Source: Thalassia testudinum | Lineage: Eukaryota; Streptophyta; Magnoliopsida; Alismatales; Hydrocharitaceae | Length of the DNA stretch: 64,000 nt | Reading direction: 5' to 3' | Assembly (NCBI GenBank): GCA_037157565.1 | Contig: JAZHRO010000013.1 | Location: 118,992,001-119,056,000 of the forward strand | In this document: positions 34,824-46,718 of the stretch, piece by piece | How positions within the stretch are numbered: position 1 is the stretch's first letter | Layout of the letters: every line of letters begins with the position of its first letter | Position numbers and translations under genes: made by a program | The notes under the pieces: model-generated | Told to the model about the DNA's origin: nothing | Databases searched by the model: none | The model's input: only the letters and a program-made list of their open reading frames with translations

Positions 34824-36508
34824 ATGCACAGGCGACGGTCCCAGAACCCACATCTTGAGAGACCATCTGATTTTGCCCCCTGCACCAGAAAATCTTTATT
34901 TTCTTCTTCTTCCTCTTCTAACAATATGGAAAACCTGGGAAATCGATAAAAAAATTCTGCTTCCACTTCTAACCCGTCAGCCGACCCACAAGCTGATTTC
35001 CCCATCCCTAACCTCCCTCATCTGGAGCAGCTAGAAAATTCTGCAGGGCCAGGTGGCCCTCAAATACAAACTCAAAATACAAACCCCTTTGCCTTTATGG
35101 TCGACCATTTGGTTCGACTACAACAAAACCAAGAGAATTTGGCTACGACTGTGACGAACCTAGCCAACCAAGGGCAAAACCCGCCACCCCGCCAGCAGCC
35201 TGTCTTTCCTCTTAAGGATTTTTATGATCCTTCCAACTTTGAGGAAAGACTTGGGGTGGTCATACCTCAAGGGGATTTTGAGATCAAACTAGCTATTCTG
35301 AACTTGATCAAGCATTTCCGTGGTCTTCCGAGAGAGGACCCTTTTTGTCATCTCGAGGAATTAACTGTCCTTGCTCAAACCACTCGTTCCCGCAATGTGC
35401 AGGAAGACATGTGGTTAATGAGAATTTTTCCTCTCTCTTTAAAGATAAAGCTTCACACTGGTTTAGAACGGTTGGTTTCCCTATCACCACCTAGCCCCAA
35501 TTAAAGAATGCTTTTCTAAAAAAACTTTTTTCGATCGGTCGAATTAACGCTTTAAGAAGATCCATAAAGACCTTTCAACAAAAAATTGGTGAACCCCTCC
35601 ATGAAGCTTAGGAAAGATTCCAAGAACTTTTAAGTTGTCCCCACCGTGAAATTCCACAATGGCAGTTAGTGCAGATCTTGTATCATGGATTAGAAGATCA
35701 ATTAAAGCGATTTGTGGATGCCTCATGTGGGGGCAATTTCCTTAATAAAGATACCGAAAGTGCCTACCTCCTTTTTGAATAAATGAGTGAAACTCATTTA
35801 ATATGACTTCAATGGACACTTTCGGTAGAACTCAAAACCCCAGACACGGGGTCAATGAAATTGACTCCAAATCCACCTATGTTCCAGTCACTCAGAATGA
35901 TCTATATATGTTAGCTCAACGACTGGACTAGATGCAAATTCACCAGAAAAAGATGGGAAGAAAAGGTCACTCACAAACATGCTCCACACCTTAATTCTCC
36001 ACATTTTAACTCTCCACACACTAACACTTCACAACTTCTTTGAAGAGAAAATTTGCACAACATTGATGCCACACCTACTGGTCAGCAGTTTTCTACTGAT
36101 TTTACACAAGATTTGACTGGGAATTTTGATTATCTAAATCAGAATATTCTTGATCCCACCACGGAAAACATTTACGCTCTCCAGGAGCAATTTAGAAAGC
36201 CCTCCAACACTTACAATCAAAACTGGAGGACCAACCCAAATCACTCCTGGAAAGCCCCGAACTCGATTCTATCTCCCAAACAAAATCGCTTTGGGAATTA
36301 TCGGCAACCCATATATCAACCTGGACCATCCCAGGAAGATATTAATAGAAAACTCTGCAAGGTTTGCAGAACCAAATGATAGAAGTAACCTGCATGATCA
36401 CCAACTTGCAACACCAAGTTAAGGTTACTCTTGATCATCGACCTGTTGGGAATTTTCCTTCCCAACCCATGTCCAACCCGAATAATCAACGGAATCAGTT
36501 CCAAGGTG
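34824..36508 (+). pseudogene. TE-A gag, N-terminal part
   Basis: The start at 34824 encodes M-H-R-R-R-S-Q-N-P-H-L-E, nearly the TE-D start. An early TAA lies near 34947. An open stretch at 35097-35504 holds PLKDFYDPSNFEERLGVVIP and the HFRGLPREDPFCHLEEL block, and ends by frameshift in the KDKAAHWF region. Capsid sequence continues to about 35780 with further stops (near 35608 and 35778). Linker sequence follows to the GATAT target of solo LTR F. Gag would form the particle shell; this copy cannot. Confidence 0.85.
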
Positions 36509-36513
36509 GATAT

Positions 36514-38150
36514 TGATGAGTCCATTAAAATGGACTAATATTAAGCCTAAGTATATTTAATCGTATAATTTAGGTGTGTTAATAATGACAATTAAGTTAT
36601 AGAATATTTGTATGCCTTATAATTTGAGTTTATAACATTCTATAACTTAATTATTTTGTTATTTTTATATGCAGGTAATAAAACCCAGAAATAACAAGGG
36701 TGGGGGGATAATTTCCCCAAACAGTCGCTGCAGCTATTTCCCTCCTCCCCCGCCGGACATTGGGGCAATCTTCTCCAACGCTCGCCGGCCAAAATAGAAA
36801 GGGATTTGCAAATCCCTGGATTGGCGCACGGAGGGAGAGAGAGGACTTAAAAATAGAAGAGGCGGCGTGCACAAGGAGAACCCCCCCTACGGGGAACGGC
36901 TCTCTCTTTTCCACTGTGGAGAGGGCGAGCACTGTGTCATTCCTTCTCTACCTCAAGTAGTAGCACCGAGCGCCTCTCCCTTGCTGCGCCCTCACGCACA
37001 AGCCCACGCCACTCCTCCCTGCAGACCGCAACATCAGCCCGTGCATCCCTCCTTCTAGCAGCCCACCACTCTGCCTTCAAGCACCGTAGGCACTCTCATC
37101 ACCGCGCGCCCCACCCGCAGGCGTGCACCCCTCTCAAGCCCTGCAGGTGCCTGCTCTACCTTCGCAACCGCCCGTAGGCACTCTCAACCGCGCGCCCACA
37201 CCCGCAGGCGCTGCGTCTTCACCCTGCCAAGCCGCACCCGCAGGCGCATCCTTCCTTCCAGAGCCTTCTTGCCTTCACTGCCCCCACGCCACAGCGGGCG
37301 CTCGCACCCAAGTTAGCACCTCTACGCTGCGCCGCTCCTCTCCGCAGAAGGCATTCACGCACTAAATAGCAGACGCCGTCCCTCTCCTCCCGCTCGCTAC
37401 TGAAGGCGCTGCGCGCCCGCACGCCATCTCCCGCGCCTTCTTGCCTTTGCAGCCCGCACGCCCATTAGCAAGCGCCTACCTGCGCCCGCACGCCATAGCC
37501 GCAGCAGCAACCGCCCTCTTCCTCCAGCAGGCAGGAGCTCCGGCCACCTTCGCCGCCGCCGCTGCCACCGTCGGAGAGCCCCCGTCCTTGCCGTCCTCCT
37601 GAGCCTCCCAACTGCCCCACCGGTGCTCTCTCTCTCTCGCGAGGAAGAGAGAGAGCAAATGCTCTATTTTTGTTAGAATTAAAAATTACATTCAATGCCA
37701 TTGCCACCGATTTTATTTTTTTATTATTATTATATTATGGCAGAATTGCATTCAGGCACTCACAGTTCTTTCTAATTGCATGATATTAATATTGGCTAGT
37801 TTAAAGATTGATTTTGGACTTGATTTAAGTACTAATTGTCTTTAGTACACATCACATGAAAATTACACTAATTCATCCTAAATTTATTGAGGATTCCTGT
37901 GAGGAAAAACTGCACTTACACCCTTAACATTTTAGGTTATTGCAAACCTACTTTCCTTCACATTTTAACTCCAATTTGAAAAGGAATTTCGCACTATCCA
38001 AAATAACATTAAATAATTAAGTATTGATTGCATCATTGCCTCCCTGTGGACACGACCCACTCTTCTACGAGTGGTTATTTTCATTAGTTTTGATTAGTCA
38101 TTTTTTCCACCACTTAAATACTATAACGCTAAGCGAAAGTTGACCTTTCA
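36514..38150 (+). mobile_element. Solo LTR F (Ty3/gypsy-like) in TE-A gag
   Basis: 1637 bp beginning TGATGAGTCC and ending GACCTTTCA, with a perfect 5-bp duplication GATAT at 36509-36513 and 38151-38155. TE-A gag linker sequence continues on both sides. It contains a GC-rich middle (36960-37650, CGCCCGCACGCC-like) and a CTCCCTGTGGACACGACCC block near 38040, resembling the sequence near the ends of other LTRs here. No partner LTR or internal region is present, so it is the product of LTR-LTR recombination. The orientation is inferred from TGATGAG at the 5' end. Confidence 0.9.
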
Positions 38151-39130
38151 GATATCCTAGTCAACCCATTCACTCAGCACCTTAGCATCCCCTAGGTTTC
38201 AATAATAGTCAGGCTTCCTATCCTCATCCTAGAAACAACCAGACTGTAAATGCAGTTACTTTGAGGAATGGGAAAACCACTCAAGACCCCCTGCCTGTTA
38301 AAGAAACATGTTTTAATGAAAAATAGATCAACTCTTCCCCCTCTTCCTCTAACCCTGTTCAAGAACCTAATAATACAAAACAGGAAAACCCTGCACCATT
38401 TCCACTTGCCCTCCATTCTTCACAAAATAAGAAAAAGAAGAAATCCGAGCCCACTGATAAGGAATTGATGGATTTATTTGGGCAAGTTGAAATTAACATC
38501 CCTCTCCTAGATGCCATAAAATACATTCCTGCCTATGCAAAATTTCTAAAGGATTTGTGTACCCCAAAAAGGCATCCCAGAAATTTAGGAAAGGTGATCC
38601 TTCCCGAGAAAGTCAGCTCAGTTGTGTAGAGCCGATTGCCTCTTAAGAGAAAAGATCTAGGCTCTCCCCTGATTCAAGTAATCATTAATGACACTTCTTT
38701 TGATCGTGCCTTATTGGATCTCGGTGCCTCAATTAATCTTATCCCCACAATTGCTTTTGAGGAATTTAAGATCGGTCAATTAAAGCCTGTTGAGGTTACT
38801 CTTCAATTAGCAGACCGATCTACAATTAAACTAAGGGGAATTGTTGAGGATGTCCTTGTCTAGGTCAAAAATTGTCTATTTGCAGTATACTTTTTAGTCT
38901 TGGACATAGAGGAGTCGGAAGCTTTAAAGTTTGCCCGTATAATTCTTGGAAGACCATTCTTAGCCACCGCTCGTGCAAATATTGATTGTGATTCTGGCAA
39001 AATGAAGATCATGTGTGGTGGTGAATCTGTAACCCTAGATATTTTCCAAGCTTCTAGGAGGTTCCAAGAACCAAATTTCTTTGTTGACTTGGATTCAGAA
39101 ATGGAAAATATAGTGGAGGAAACTTTGTAG
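38151..39130 (+). pseudogene. TE-A gag end and protease
   Basis: Picks up after solo LTR F. VTLRNGKTTQDP (near 38255) corresponds to the LRSGK motif. Then come the LMDLFGQVEINIPLLDAIKYI block (38467-38525) and the protease with LLDLGASINLIP (near 38715-38750) and IILGRPFLATARANID (38940-38985). A TAG at 38861-38863, where relatives have CAG, splits the protease; earlier stops include one near 38627. The catalytic D-L-G is retained. The frame ends at 39130. Confidence 0.85.
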
Positions 39131-39139
39131 ATTTCACAT

Positions 39140-40950
39140 TTGGGTTCCTGTTTTGCCATTAACACGGTTCCTAAACAATCCACTTCATGCCACCCTCCCA
39201 CCCTAACCACACATTCAGCTAACACTCCAGCTGACCCTTTCACTCTCACTTCACCACTAACACAAAGAGCAAAAATTCTTTCAGAGCTGGGCCCACAACT
39301 GGAATTAAAACCCTTACCTGACTCCCTTAAATATGTTTTCCTGGGTTCAATTCTGACCCTACCCCTGATTATAAATTCTGGACTTACTAGGGCACAAAAA
39401 CACAAACTTCTCCAGGTTTTGAGTAAAAATAGGAAAGCTATTGGCTAGACCCTTTTTGATCTTAAGGATATTCACCTGTCCTACTGTACACATCGTATAT
39501 ATTTAGAGGACGATTCTCGCCCCTCCCACCAACCACAAAGGCGCTTGAACCCTAATATGCAAGAGGTGGTAAAAAAGTAGATTATTAAGTGGCTTGATGC
39601 AAATATCATCTACCCCATTTTTGACATCTCCTGGGTTAGTCCCACACAAGTAATGCCCAAAAAGGCTGGACTAACATTTGTCACCAATGAAAATGGGGAG
39701 AATATAGCCACTTGAACTGCCTCTTCTTGGCGCATGTGTATTGATTACAGAGAATTAAACACTGCCACTAAGAAGGATCATTTTCCGCTCCCCTTTATTG
39801 ATCAAATCTTGGAGTGTTAGTCGGATGGGATTTTTACTATTTTCTAGATGGTTATTCCAACTATAATCAGGTAGCGGTTCACCCTGAGGATGAGGACAAA
39901 ACAACTTTCACCTGCCCCTTCGGAACCTTTGCTTTCTAAAGAATGCCCTTCGATCTTTGCAGTACACCTGCGACGTTTTAAAGGTGTATGCTTGTAATAT
40001 TTTCGAACCTGGAAGGTGAATGTTTAGATGTCTTTTTGGATGACTTCTCTATTTTTGGAGATTCTTTTGACCATTGTCCCAAGAACCTTGAAAGAACTCT
40101 CCTAAAGTGCATAGAAGTTAATTTGGTCCTCAACTGGGAAAAAAGTCATTTCATGGTCAAGGAAGGTATTGTCCTGGGCCATGTTATGTCAAAACGAGGA
40201 ATTATGGTAGATAAAGCAAAAATATATGCTATATCTAAGCTCCCACCACCCATTACTGTAAAATAGATCAGATCCTTTTTGGGTCATGTGGGTTTCTACC
40301 ACAGATTCATACAAAATTTTTCCTAAATCTCCAAACCCTTAAGTCAGCTACTTACTAAAGACCAGCCATTTGATTTCAATGATAAATGCTTGGAGAGTTT
40401 TTTGAGGTTAAAGAAGGATGTTACCGAGGCACCAATTTTGCAGGGACCTGATTGGAATAGTCCCTTTAAATTAATGACGGATGTCTCAGATTTTGCTGTG
40501 GGGGCTGTTTTAGGGCAAAGAATTGGCAAGAAGCCTGTTGTGATCTATTATGCCAGCAAAACTCTTGATGATGCACAATGGAATTACACTGTTACTGAAA
40601 AAGAACTTGCCATTGTATTTGCCCTAGAAAAATTTAGATCTTATCTTTTGGGGTCACATGTCACTGTATATACCAACCACTCAACACTTAAATATTTGCT
40701 GACAAAAAAAGATGCAAAACTTTGCCTTATTTGTTGATCCTGCTGTTCTAGGAATTTGACCTGGAAATCAAGGATAAGGCGGGATCGCAAAATGTAGTGG
40801 CCAACCATCTCTCTCGTCTTATGACAAATGACATAATGACCCTCTTGATCAATTCCCTGATGAAAGAATTTTAGCTGCCACCACCCTCCCTTGGTTTGCA
40901 CCCATTGCAAACTATTTAGCAACAGAACGAATCCCTGCTGATTGGCCAAA
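39140..40950 (+). pseudogene. TE-A reverse transcriptase-RNase H
   Basis: The linker before RT contains LELKPLPDSLKYVFLGS (near 39300-39350). RT blocks follow ([36 protein letters not shown]). Many TAG stops, and frame changes around 39820-39990, break it. The catalytic motif reads F-L-D-D at 40033-40044, where the other elements have F-M-D-D. RNase H with VSDFAVGAVLGQ lies near 40490, and the usual YYASKTLDDAQWNYT block near 40550. A stop near 40735 precedes the link to integrase. No function expected. Confidence 0.85.
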
Positions 40951-41583
40951 AACCAAAAGGGATAAGTTCTTTGCTGATATTAAATACTATTTTTGGGTGG
41001 AGCCCAACCTTTTCCGCATTTGTGCCGATCAGGTCGTTAGACGATGTGTCCCTGATTCAAAAATCCATGATATTGTGACACATTGTCATTCAATGGCCTG
41101 TGGCAAGCATTTTTCGAGCAAGAAAACTATAGCTAAGATCCTTAATTCTGAATTCTTTTGGCCCTGCTTGCACAAAGATGCTCATAATTTTGTTCAGTCC
41201 TGTGTGCGTTGCTAGAGCATTGGCAACATGACTCGGAAGGATATGATGCCCCTTAATCAAATTTTAGAGGTTGAAACTTTCAATGTATGGGGTATCGACT
41301 TCATGGGATCATTCATCAACTCTGGTGGGTATTTGTATATACTAGTTGCAGTTGACTATGTTTCTAAATTGATTGAAGTAATACCCACCCGCACCAATGA
41401 TTACCATGAGGTTGTCGAATTCATTAAGAAAAATATTTTCACAAGATTCGGCATTCCAAAGGCCATTATCAGTGACTGAGGCTTACACTTCACTCACACA
41501 CTTTTGTCACCTTCTTTTTAAATATGGGGTTAATCACAAAATTTTCACACCTTATCACCCCCAAACAAATGGTCAAGCGGAAG
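40951..41583 (+). pseudogene. TE-A integrase, N-terminal and core part
   Basis: The HHCC zinc region (HCHSMACGKHFSSKKT ... CVRC) lies at about 41090-41215, followed by TAG. The core has VWGIDFMGS near 41290 and AIISD at 41463, where the next codon is TGA instead of Gly. A frame change then leads to [10 protein letters not shown] at about 41550-41583, where TE-E interrupts it. The rest of the gene is at 52203-52812. Confidence 0.85.
41579..41583. repeat. Target site duplication of TE-E, left copy (GGAAG)
   Basis: GGAAG directly before the TE-E end TGGTCGCATG; matches 52203-52207. Confidence 0.9.
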
Positions 41584-42473
41584 TGGTCGCATGTGTTTTG
41601 CGTGTTAGAAATTGGGGTTACAAGTACCCATCATCGTAGTTGCAAAACACGTCGATCAGATAAAATTTATACCAAAACTCCAATGGAGTCCTGGGTCGAA
41701 CACAGGGAGGCGACGTTTACTTCAGTTGAAAACCACGCTTCGATTTGTTTCTTTTTGGTATTTTAGGGTTTTGTTATTTTTTGTGTTTTTGAAATAAAAG
41801 ACAAGCAATCACAAGATAGAGATGGAATCAAATGTGATGTATTGCATTAATGTCTATTACAATAATCTACGAAAGCATAGAAAGAGAGGGAGGTGAGAGG
41901 AAATCTCCCGAATCGGCTGTTCAGCGAGACGATGGCTCCTGGCGGAATCTCGGACTAAGGAGGTGAGGAGGGGGATGACGAAGGTGAGATGCAGGAGGAC
42001 GTCGGGTTGAAGAAAGCTTCGGGGTGGCTCCAGAATGGAGGTAAGAAGATGGAGATGATCTGCTTCCGGAATGGAGGTGGGAGGATGGCTCCAACGCGAC
42101 CTATGAATGGGGATGGGAAGATGGATGAATATTTGGTGAGGTAGAGGTTTGCTATACAAATAGGAGCCTTGGGAGCTTGAGAACAAGCTCTAATGGAGAG
42201 TTGGTAAGCTTGCTAGAGCTTGGGAGTAGGTGGGAGTAGAGTAAGTAGAGATGACTTGGAAGGGAGGGGGTGTAGGTCCTTTTATAGTGGAGGAGAAGAG
42301 GCAAAAATCATCCTTGGGCAATTAGTGATGGCTGTAATCGTCGCTACAGCTGTCGCTGAAGATTCGTGCCCTTCAAGTCCTTTGCTGGCACGCACGGGCC
42401 ATTAGTGACAGCTGCAGGTGTCACTGAAGGGCCTCGTAATTGTCGCTGTAGACCTGCGCATCTCCCTGCTGGC
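41584..42473 (-). repeat. TE-E 3' LTR, truncated
   Basis: Aligns with 50505-51395 and then stops matching at about 42473, where 3' UTR sequence (homologous to TE-I from about 61393) begins. TATA box at 42280-42286 (minus). The missing part is the upstream end (U3) in element sense. Confidence 0.88.
42280..42286 (-). promoter_or_regulatory. TATA box in TE-E 3' LTR
   Basis: TATAAAA on the minus strand in CACTATAAAAGGACC; the same site is in the 5' LTR at 51203-51209. Confidence 0.55.
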
Positions 42474-43584
42474 ACCCGCATCTTGTGAAAATAGTGAAAG
42501 ACTCACTAGATGGCCGTTAAAATGGACTTTGGGTTTCTACGACCCTAGGTAACCTTGCCTAGAGGTTTATCTTTTCGATCGGTAGCTTTCCCTCTACTTC
42601 TTTTGTTTATGGGGTCAATACAAGGGCGAACCCAGTGTATATCTCCCAGGTTTATTCTACTTCCCTACTTCTTCCCTAAGTGTTTTGGGAATTAGTGTGC
42701 ATTTTTTGTGAGCTGGGTTCTAGACAACCGGCTAATGAGCTGTTACCACTGACAACTTACCAGCCATACTCGTACGGTGAAGTGTGGTTTTATTTATTTT
42801 TTTTATTTTCTCCTTTTTTTATTTTTTTCTATATATATACTTTTTCTTTCTTTCCTTTTTTTTTTTAGGTAGGTGGTTTTCCTAATCTAAGATTTACCTA
42901 AAGGCAGTACAATGAAAATGGTCTTGTGACTGGGCTATGGACAACAAGCCGATGAGCTGTTACCACTGACAACTTGCCAGCCACACCACCCTAGATAGTT
43001 CATTAGCTACCCAATTTCTGAAGAAACCGCCAAAAAGTGAGTTAGTGCAAAAAATGTGTGTAGATGCTTAGGCTTAAAGTCCCCCCAAATTAGAGGGCAA
43101 GTTGATAAGTCGCATACTTATCATCCCAATTTATTAGCCAAATTAAAAATGAATTTGAATTGGCGAGGACTCGAGACTAAGTCCACATTCAAGTGGATAC
43201 CTGGGCTAATTAAGCCTGAAGACATGAAGAGTCTAAGTGTTCAGGTCTCAAAGTATCAATTCCTAAAGTTTGCAACTCCTAATGCCTAAGTTCTCGTCTC
43301 CTAATTCTAACCTTTTTTGTTTTTTGTTTTTTTTGTTTTTTTGTTTTTTAATGGAATGAAAGAAAGCAGGAAATTACTGTTACAACTGACAAAATGATTA
43401 TAAGATATTTCCACCCCCCCATGCTTATCTATTTCAATGTCCTCATTATTCAAAATGAAAGCATGTAGGAGAGTAGAAGTGGAAGAATAGCACCTGGTTT
43501 CCATGAGACTCTGGTCAGCTTGGAACAATCTTTACATGTGCTGAGTTTAGTGCTTTCAGTTGGGTGATGATCAGCCCGCGGTGG
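42474..43584 (-). other. TE-E 3' untranslated region with duplicated conserved motif
   Basis: Noncoding and homologous to TE-I 61393-62450. GAGCTGTTACCACTGACAAC occurs at about 42738-42757 and again at about 42953-42972; both copies also exist, diverged, in TE-I. Pyrimidine runs lie at 42785-42870 and 43312-43350. CCCCCATGCTTATCTA near 43417 is a purine-rich tract in element sense. Confidence 0.75.
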
Positions 43585-44846
43585 TTACGACAAGGTAAGA
43601 GCAACCTTGTCCGAGATGGGTTCAGGGAGCACATGGTCAACAAAAGGTTTGAGACGCTGTCCGTTGACCTTAAAAATATTACCCGTCTTTGGGTTAGAGA
43701 TTTCAACGGCCCCGTTAGGGAAAATCCGCTCAATAACGAACGGGCCATCCCACTTAGACTTGAGTTTACCAAGGAAAAGCTTCAATCGAGAATTGAAAAG
43801 CTAGACCTTTTGGTTCGGCTCAAAGCTCTTATGTGAAATCTTCTGGTCATGGAGAGCTTTGGTCCTTGCCTTATAGATTCTGGCATTTTCATAAGCATCA
43901 TTTTGAAGCTCCTCCAACTCAGATAGTTGGAGTTTCCTGGTTTTCCCGACCAACTCAAGGTCCACATTACATGCCTTGATGGCCCAAAATGCTCGGTGTT
44001 TAAGTTTTACGGGTAAGTGACACACCTTACCAAACACTAGACGGAACGGCGACATACCGATAGGCATTTTGTATGCCGTACGGTAAGCCCAAAGAGCATC
44101 ATCTAGCTTTTGGGTCCAGTCTTTCCTATTAGGCCTAATGGTTTTCTGCAAAATGTTCTTGATCTCCCGATTGGAGACCTCGGCCTGTCCGTTCGTTTGA
44201 GGGTGGTAAGGTGTGGAATCTGATGATTCACCCCATATTTTCCCAGTAAATTCCAAAACTGGTTATGAGTGAAATGTGTGCCACCATCACCGATGAATGC
44301 CTTAGGAACCCCAAACTGACTGAACATATTTCTCTTCACAAAATCGATGACCACCTTGTGGTCATTGGTCCGGGTGGGAATTGCCTCAATCCAGTTGGAC
44401 ACGTAATCAATAGCGACCAGAATATACTGGTCTCCAAATGAAGGAGGGAAGGGTCCCATAAAGTTGATGCCCCAAATGTCAAAAATTTTGATGAAAAGAA
44501 TTGGGTTTAGGGGCATCATATCTCTCTTAGCCATGTTCCTGAGTGTCTGGCATTGGGTGCATAACTTAGAGAATTCTTGGGCATCCTTAAATAATGATGG
44601 CCAATAGAATCTGGATTGCAAAATTTTTGCGACCGTCTTTTTCCCGGAAAAGTGTCCACTACACGCAGATGTGTGGCAGAACTCAAGTATGCTATGGAAC
44701 TCAACTTCCAGGATGCATCGACAAATAATCTGATCTACGTCGATGCGATACAGCTTGGGATCGTCCCAAAAATAATATTTGGCCTCAGACACAAGTCTAT
44801 CCCATTGTTGTATGGTCCAATCCTGGAGGATTTGACCAACGGCCAA
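43585..44846 (-). pseudogene. TE-E integrase
   Basis: The zinc region (HTSACSGHFSGKKT ... CTQC) lies at about 44670-44540. The core has W-G-I-N-F-M-G-P-F near 44480, where relatives have W-G-I-D, so the first catalytic Asp is Asn. The second (GDGGTHF) is near 44290. A frame change near 44225-44256 separates the core from [24 protein letters not shown] and MSPFRLVFG (44256-43801). A stop at 43798-43800 precedes a C-terminal stretch with [15 protein letters not shown] and [11 protein letters not shown] (43785-43585). It is inactive. Confidence 0.87.
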
Positions 44847-44959
44847 ATAATTGACAATATCCGCAAACTAGGGAGTTCAGATACTCGAGACTATGAGGAT
44901 AGTCTCATATGGAAAAGTATTAGAGATCGAGACATCCAAATGATGAGAATCAATTAGGA

Positions 44960-46670
44960 TTCTCGAGAGGTGATCCACCACTACATTTTGTGTCCCAGCT
45001 TTATCCTTGATTTCAAGATTGAACTCTTGAAGTAGTAGAATCTAGCGAATAAGCTGGGATTTGGCATCCTTTTTGGCCAAAAGATGTTTCAAGGCCGAGT
45101 GGTCGGTATAGATGATGACACGAGAACCTAAAAAATAAGCCCTAAATTTTTCTAAAGCAAAAATTACAACTAGAAACTCTTTTTCAATAACGGTGTAGTT
45201 CCTCTGAGCCTCGTCCAGAGTCTTGCTAGCGTAGTAAATCACAGAGGGCTTTCTCTCAATCTTTTGACCCAAGACAGCCCTGACGGCATAATCAGATGTG
45301 TCAGCCATAATCTCAAATGGGGTTGTCCAAACCGGTGGTTGCAACACTGGGGCATAGGTGACTGCCATTTTCAATAAATCAAATGCCTTATGGCATGATT
45401 CATTAAACTCGAACGGTGTGTCTTTGGCCAGAAGGTTACTCAAGGGCCAAGTAACCTTTGAGAAATCCTTAATGAATCTTCTGTAAAAACCCACATGCCC
45501 AAGGAAAGAGCAGATCTGTTTTACGGATGTGGGTGGAGGAAGTCTAGAGATAGCATCCACCTTAGCTCTATCAACTTCAATACCCCAGCTAGAGACCACA
45601 TGACCCAGGACAGTGCCTTCCTAAGTCATAAAGTGGCTCTTTTCCTAGCTAAGGACCAACCGTGTTCTGATGCATCTCTAGAGGATCAATTCCAGGTTAT
45701 CTAGGAAAGACTCAAAATAATCTTTGAAAATAGAGAAATCATCCATGAACACCTCAAGACAATCTCTCACCATGTCAGAAAAGATGGCCAGCATGCACCT
45801 TTGAAAAGTTGCTGGCGCATTGCAAAACCTAAATGGCATTCTATGGAATGCAAAGGTTCCATAGGGACATGTGAAAGTTGTCTTTTCTTGGTCCTCGGGA
45901 TGTATAGGGACTTGGTTATATCCTGAATAACCTTCTAGGAAGCAAAAATATTTTTGCCCAGCTAACCTTTCGAGGATTTGATCGATGAATGGCAAGGGAA
46001 AGTGATCTTTTTTAGTGGCTGTGTTCAGCTTCCTATAGTCAATACAGACTCTCCAAGCAGAAGTTGAACGAGTGGTGAAGGTTTCCCCTTTCTCATTAGT
46101 CGTAATGGTTATCCCTGCCTTCTTGGGTACAATCTAAACGAGGCTAGCCCATGGACTATCTGAGATTGGGTAAATAATCCTAGCATCGAGCCAGTTGATT
46201 ATCTCTTTCTTGACCACTTCTCGCATATTCGAGTTTAGTCTCCTTTGCATTTTGCGAGAAGGGAGGGATCCATCTTCCATGAAAATACGATGATTACAAT
46301 AAGATGGGTCAATCACCCTAAGGTTGTGGATGGTCCAACCAATTGCCTCCTTATTATCTTTAAGGACCTTAATTAACCTCGATTCTTGCTCCTTAGTCAA
46401 ATCAGCAATAATAATCATAGGGAGCGTGTTTTCAGGTCTTAAGAACTCATATTTTAAATTGTTGGGGAATGGTTTTAATTCCAGCTGGGGTGGGTTTAGA
46501 ATAGAAGGTAGGAAGGATGCTGATGGAGATTCATCAGGATGATCCAGTGGAAGAGGCTGGGAATGAACAAAATCAATAGCCTCTTCAGGATGTGGTAGGC
46601 CGACCATGGAGGAGGGTTGTGGGTTGCGTTCACTAAAGCTAATGGAGTCCTCGAGTGCATTGATTATCAT
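44960..46670 (-). pseudogene. TE-E reverse transcriptase-RNase H
   Basis: The linker contains LELKPFPNNLKYEFL near 46470; RT begins with RRLNSNMREVVKKEI (near 46220). A TAA near 46134 and several stops between 45599 and 45680 break it. The palm motif F-M-D-D lies at 45738-45749, in an open stretch 45995-45678. Another open stretch (45599-45042) holds LGHVGFYRRF and RNase H ([28 protein letters not shown]). The FRFCNAPATF motif (near 45830) has Arg where relatives have Gly. Non-functional. Confidence 0.87.
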
Positions 46671-46718
46671 ACATGTCTCAAGATCTTGATCCTTGAGTTC
46701 CTCAATGAATCCACAATC

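Noticed and set aside
36651..37707. GC-rich open frames on both strands
   Set aside because: Inside solo LTR F with exact boundaries and target duplication; high GC content produces chance frames.
42785..42870. Short frame with Phe/Phe-rich translation
   Set aside because: T-run artefact in the TE-E 3' UTR.
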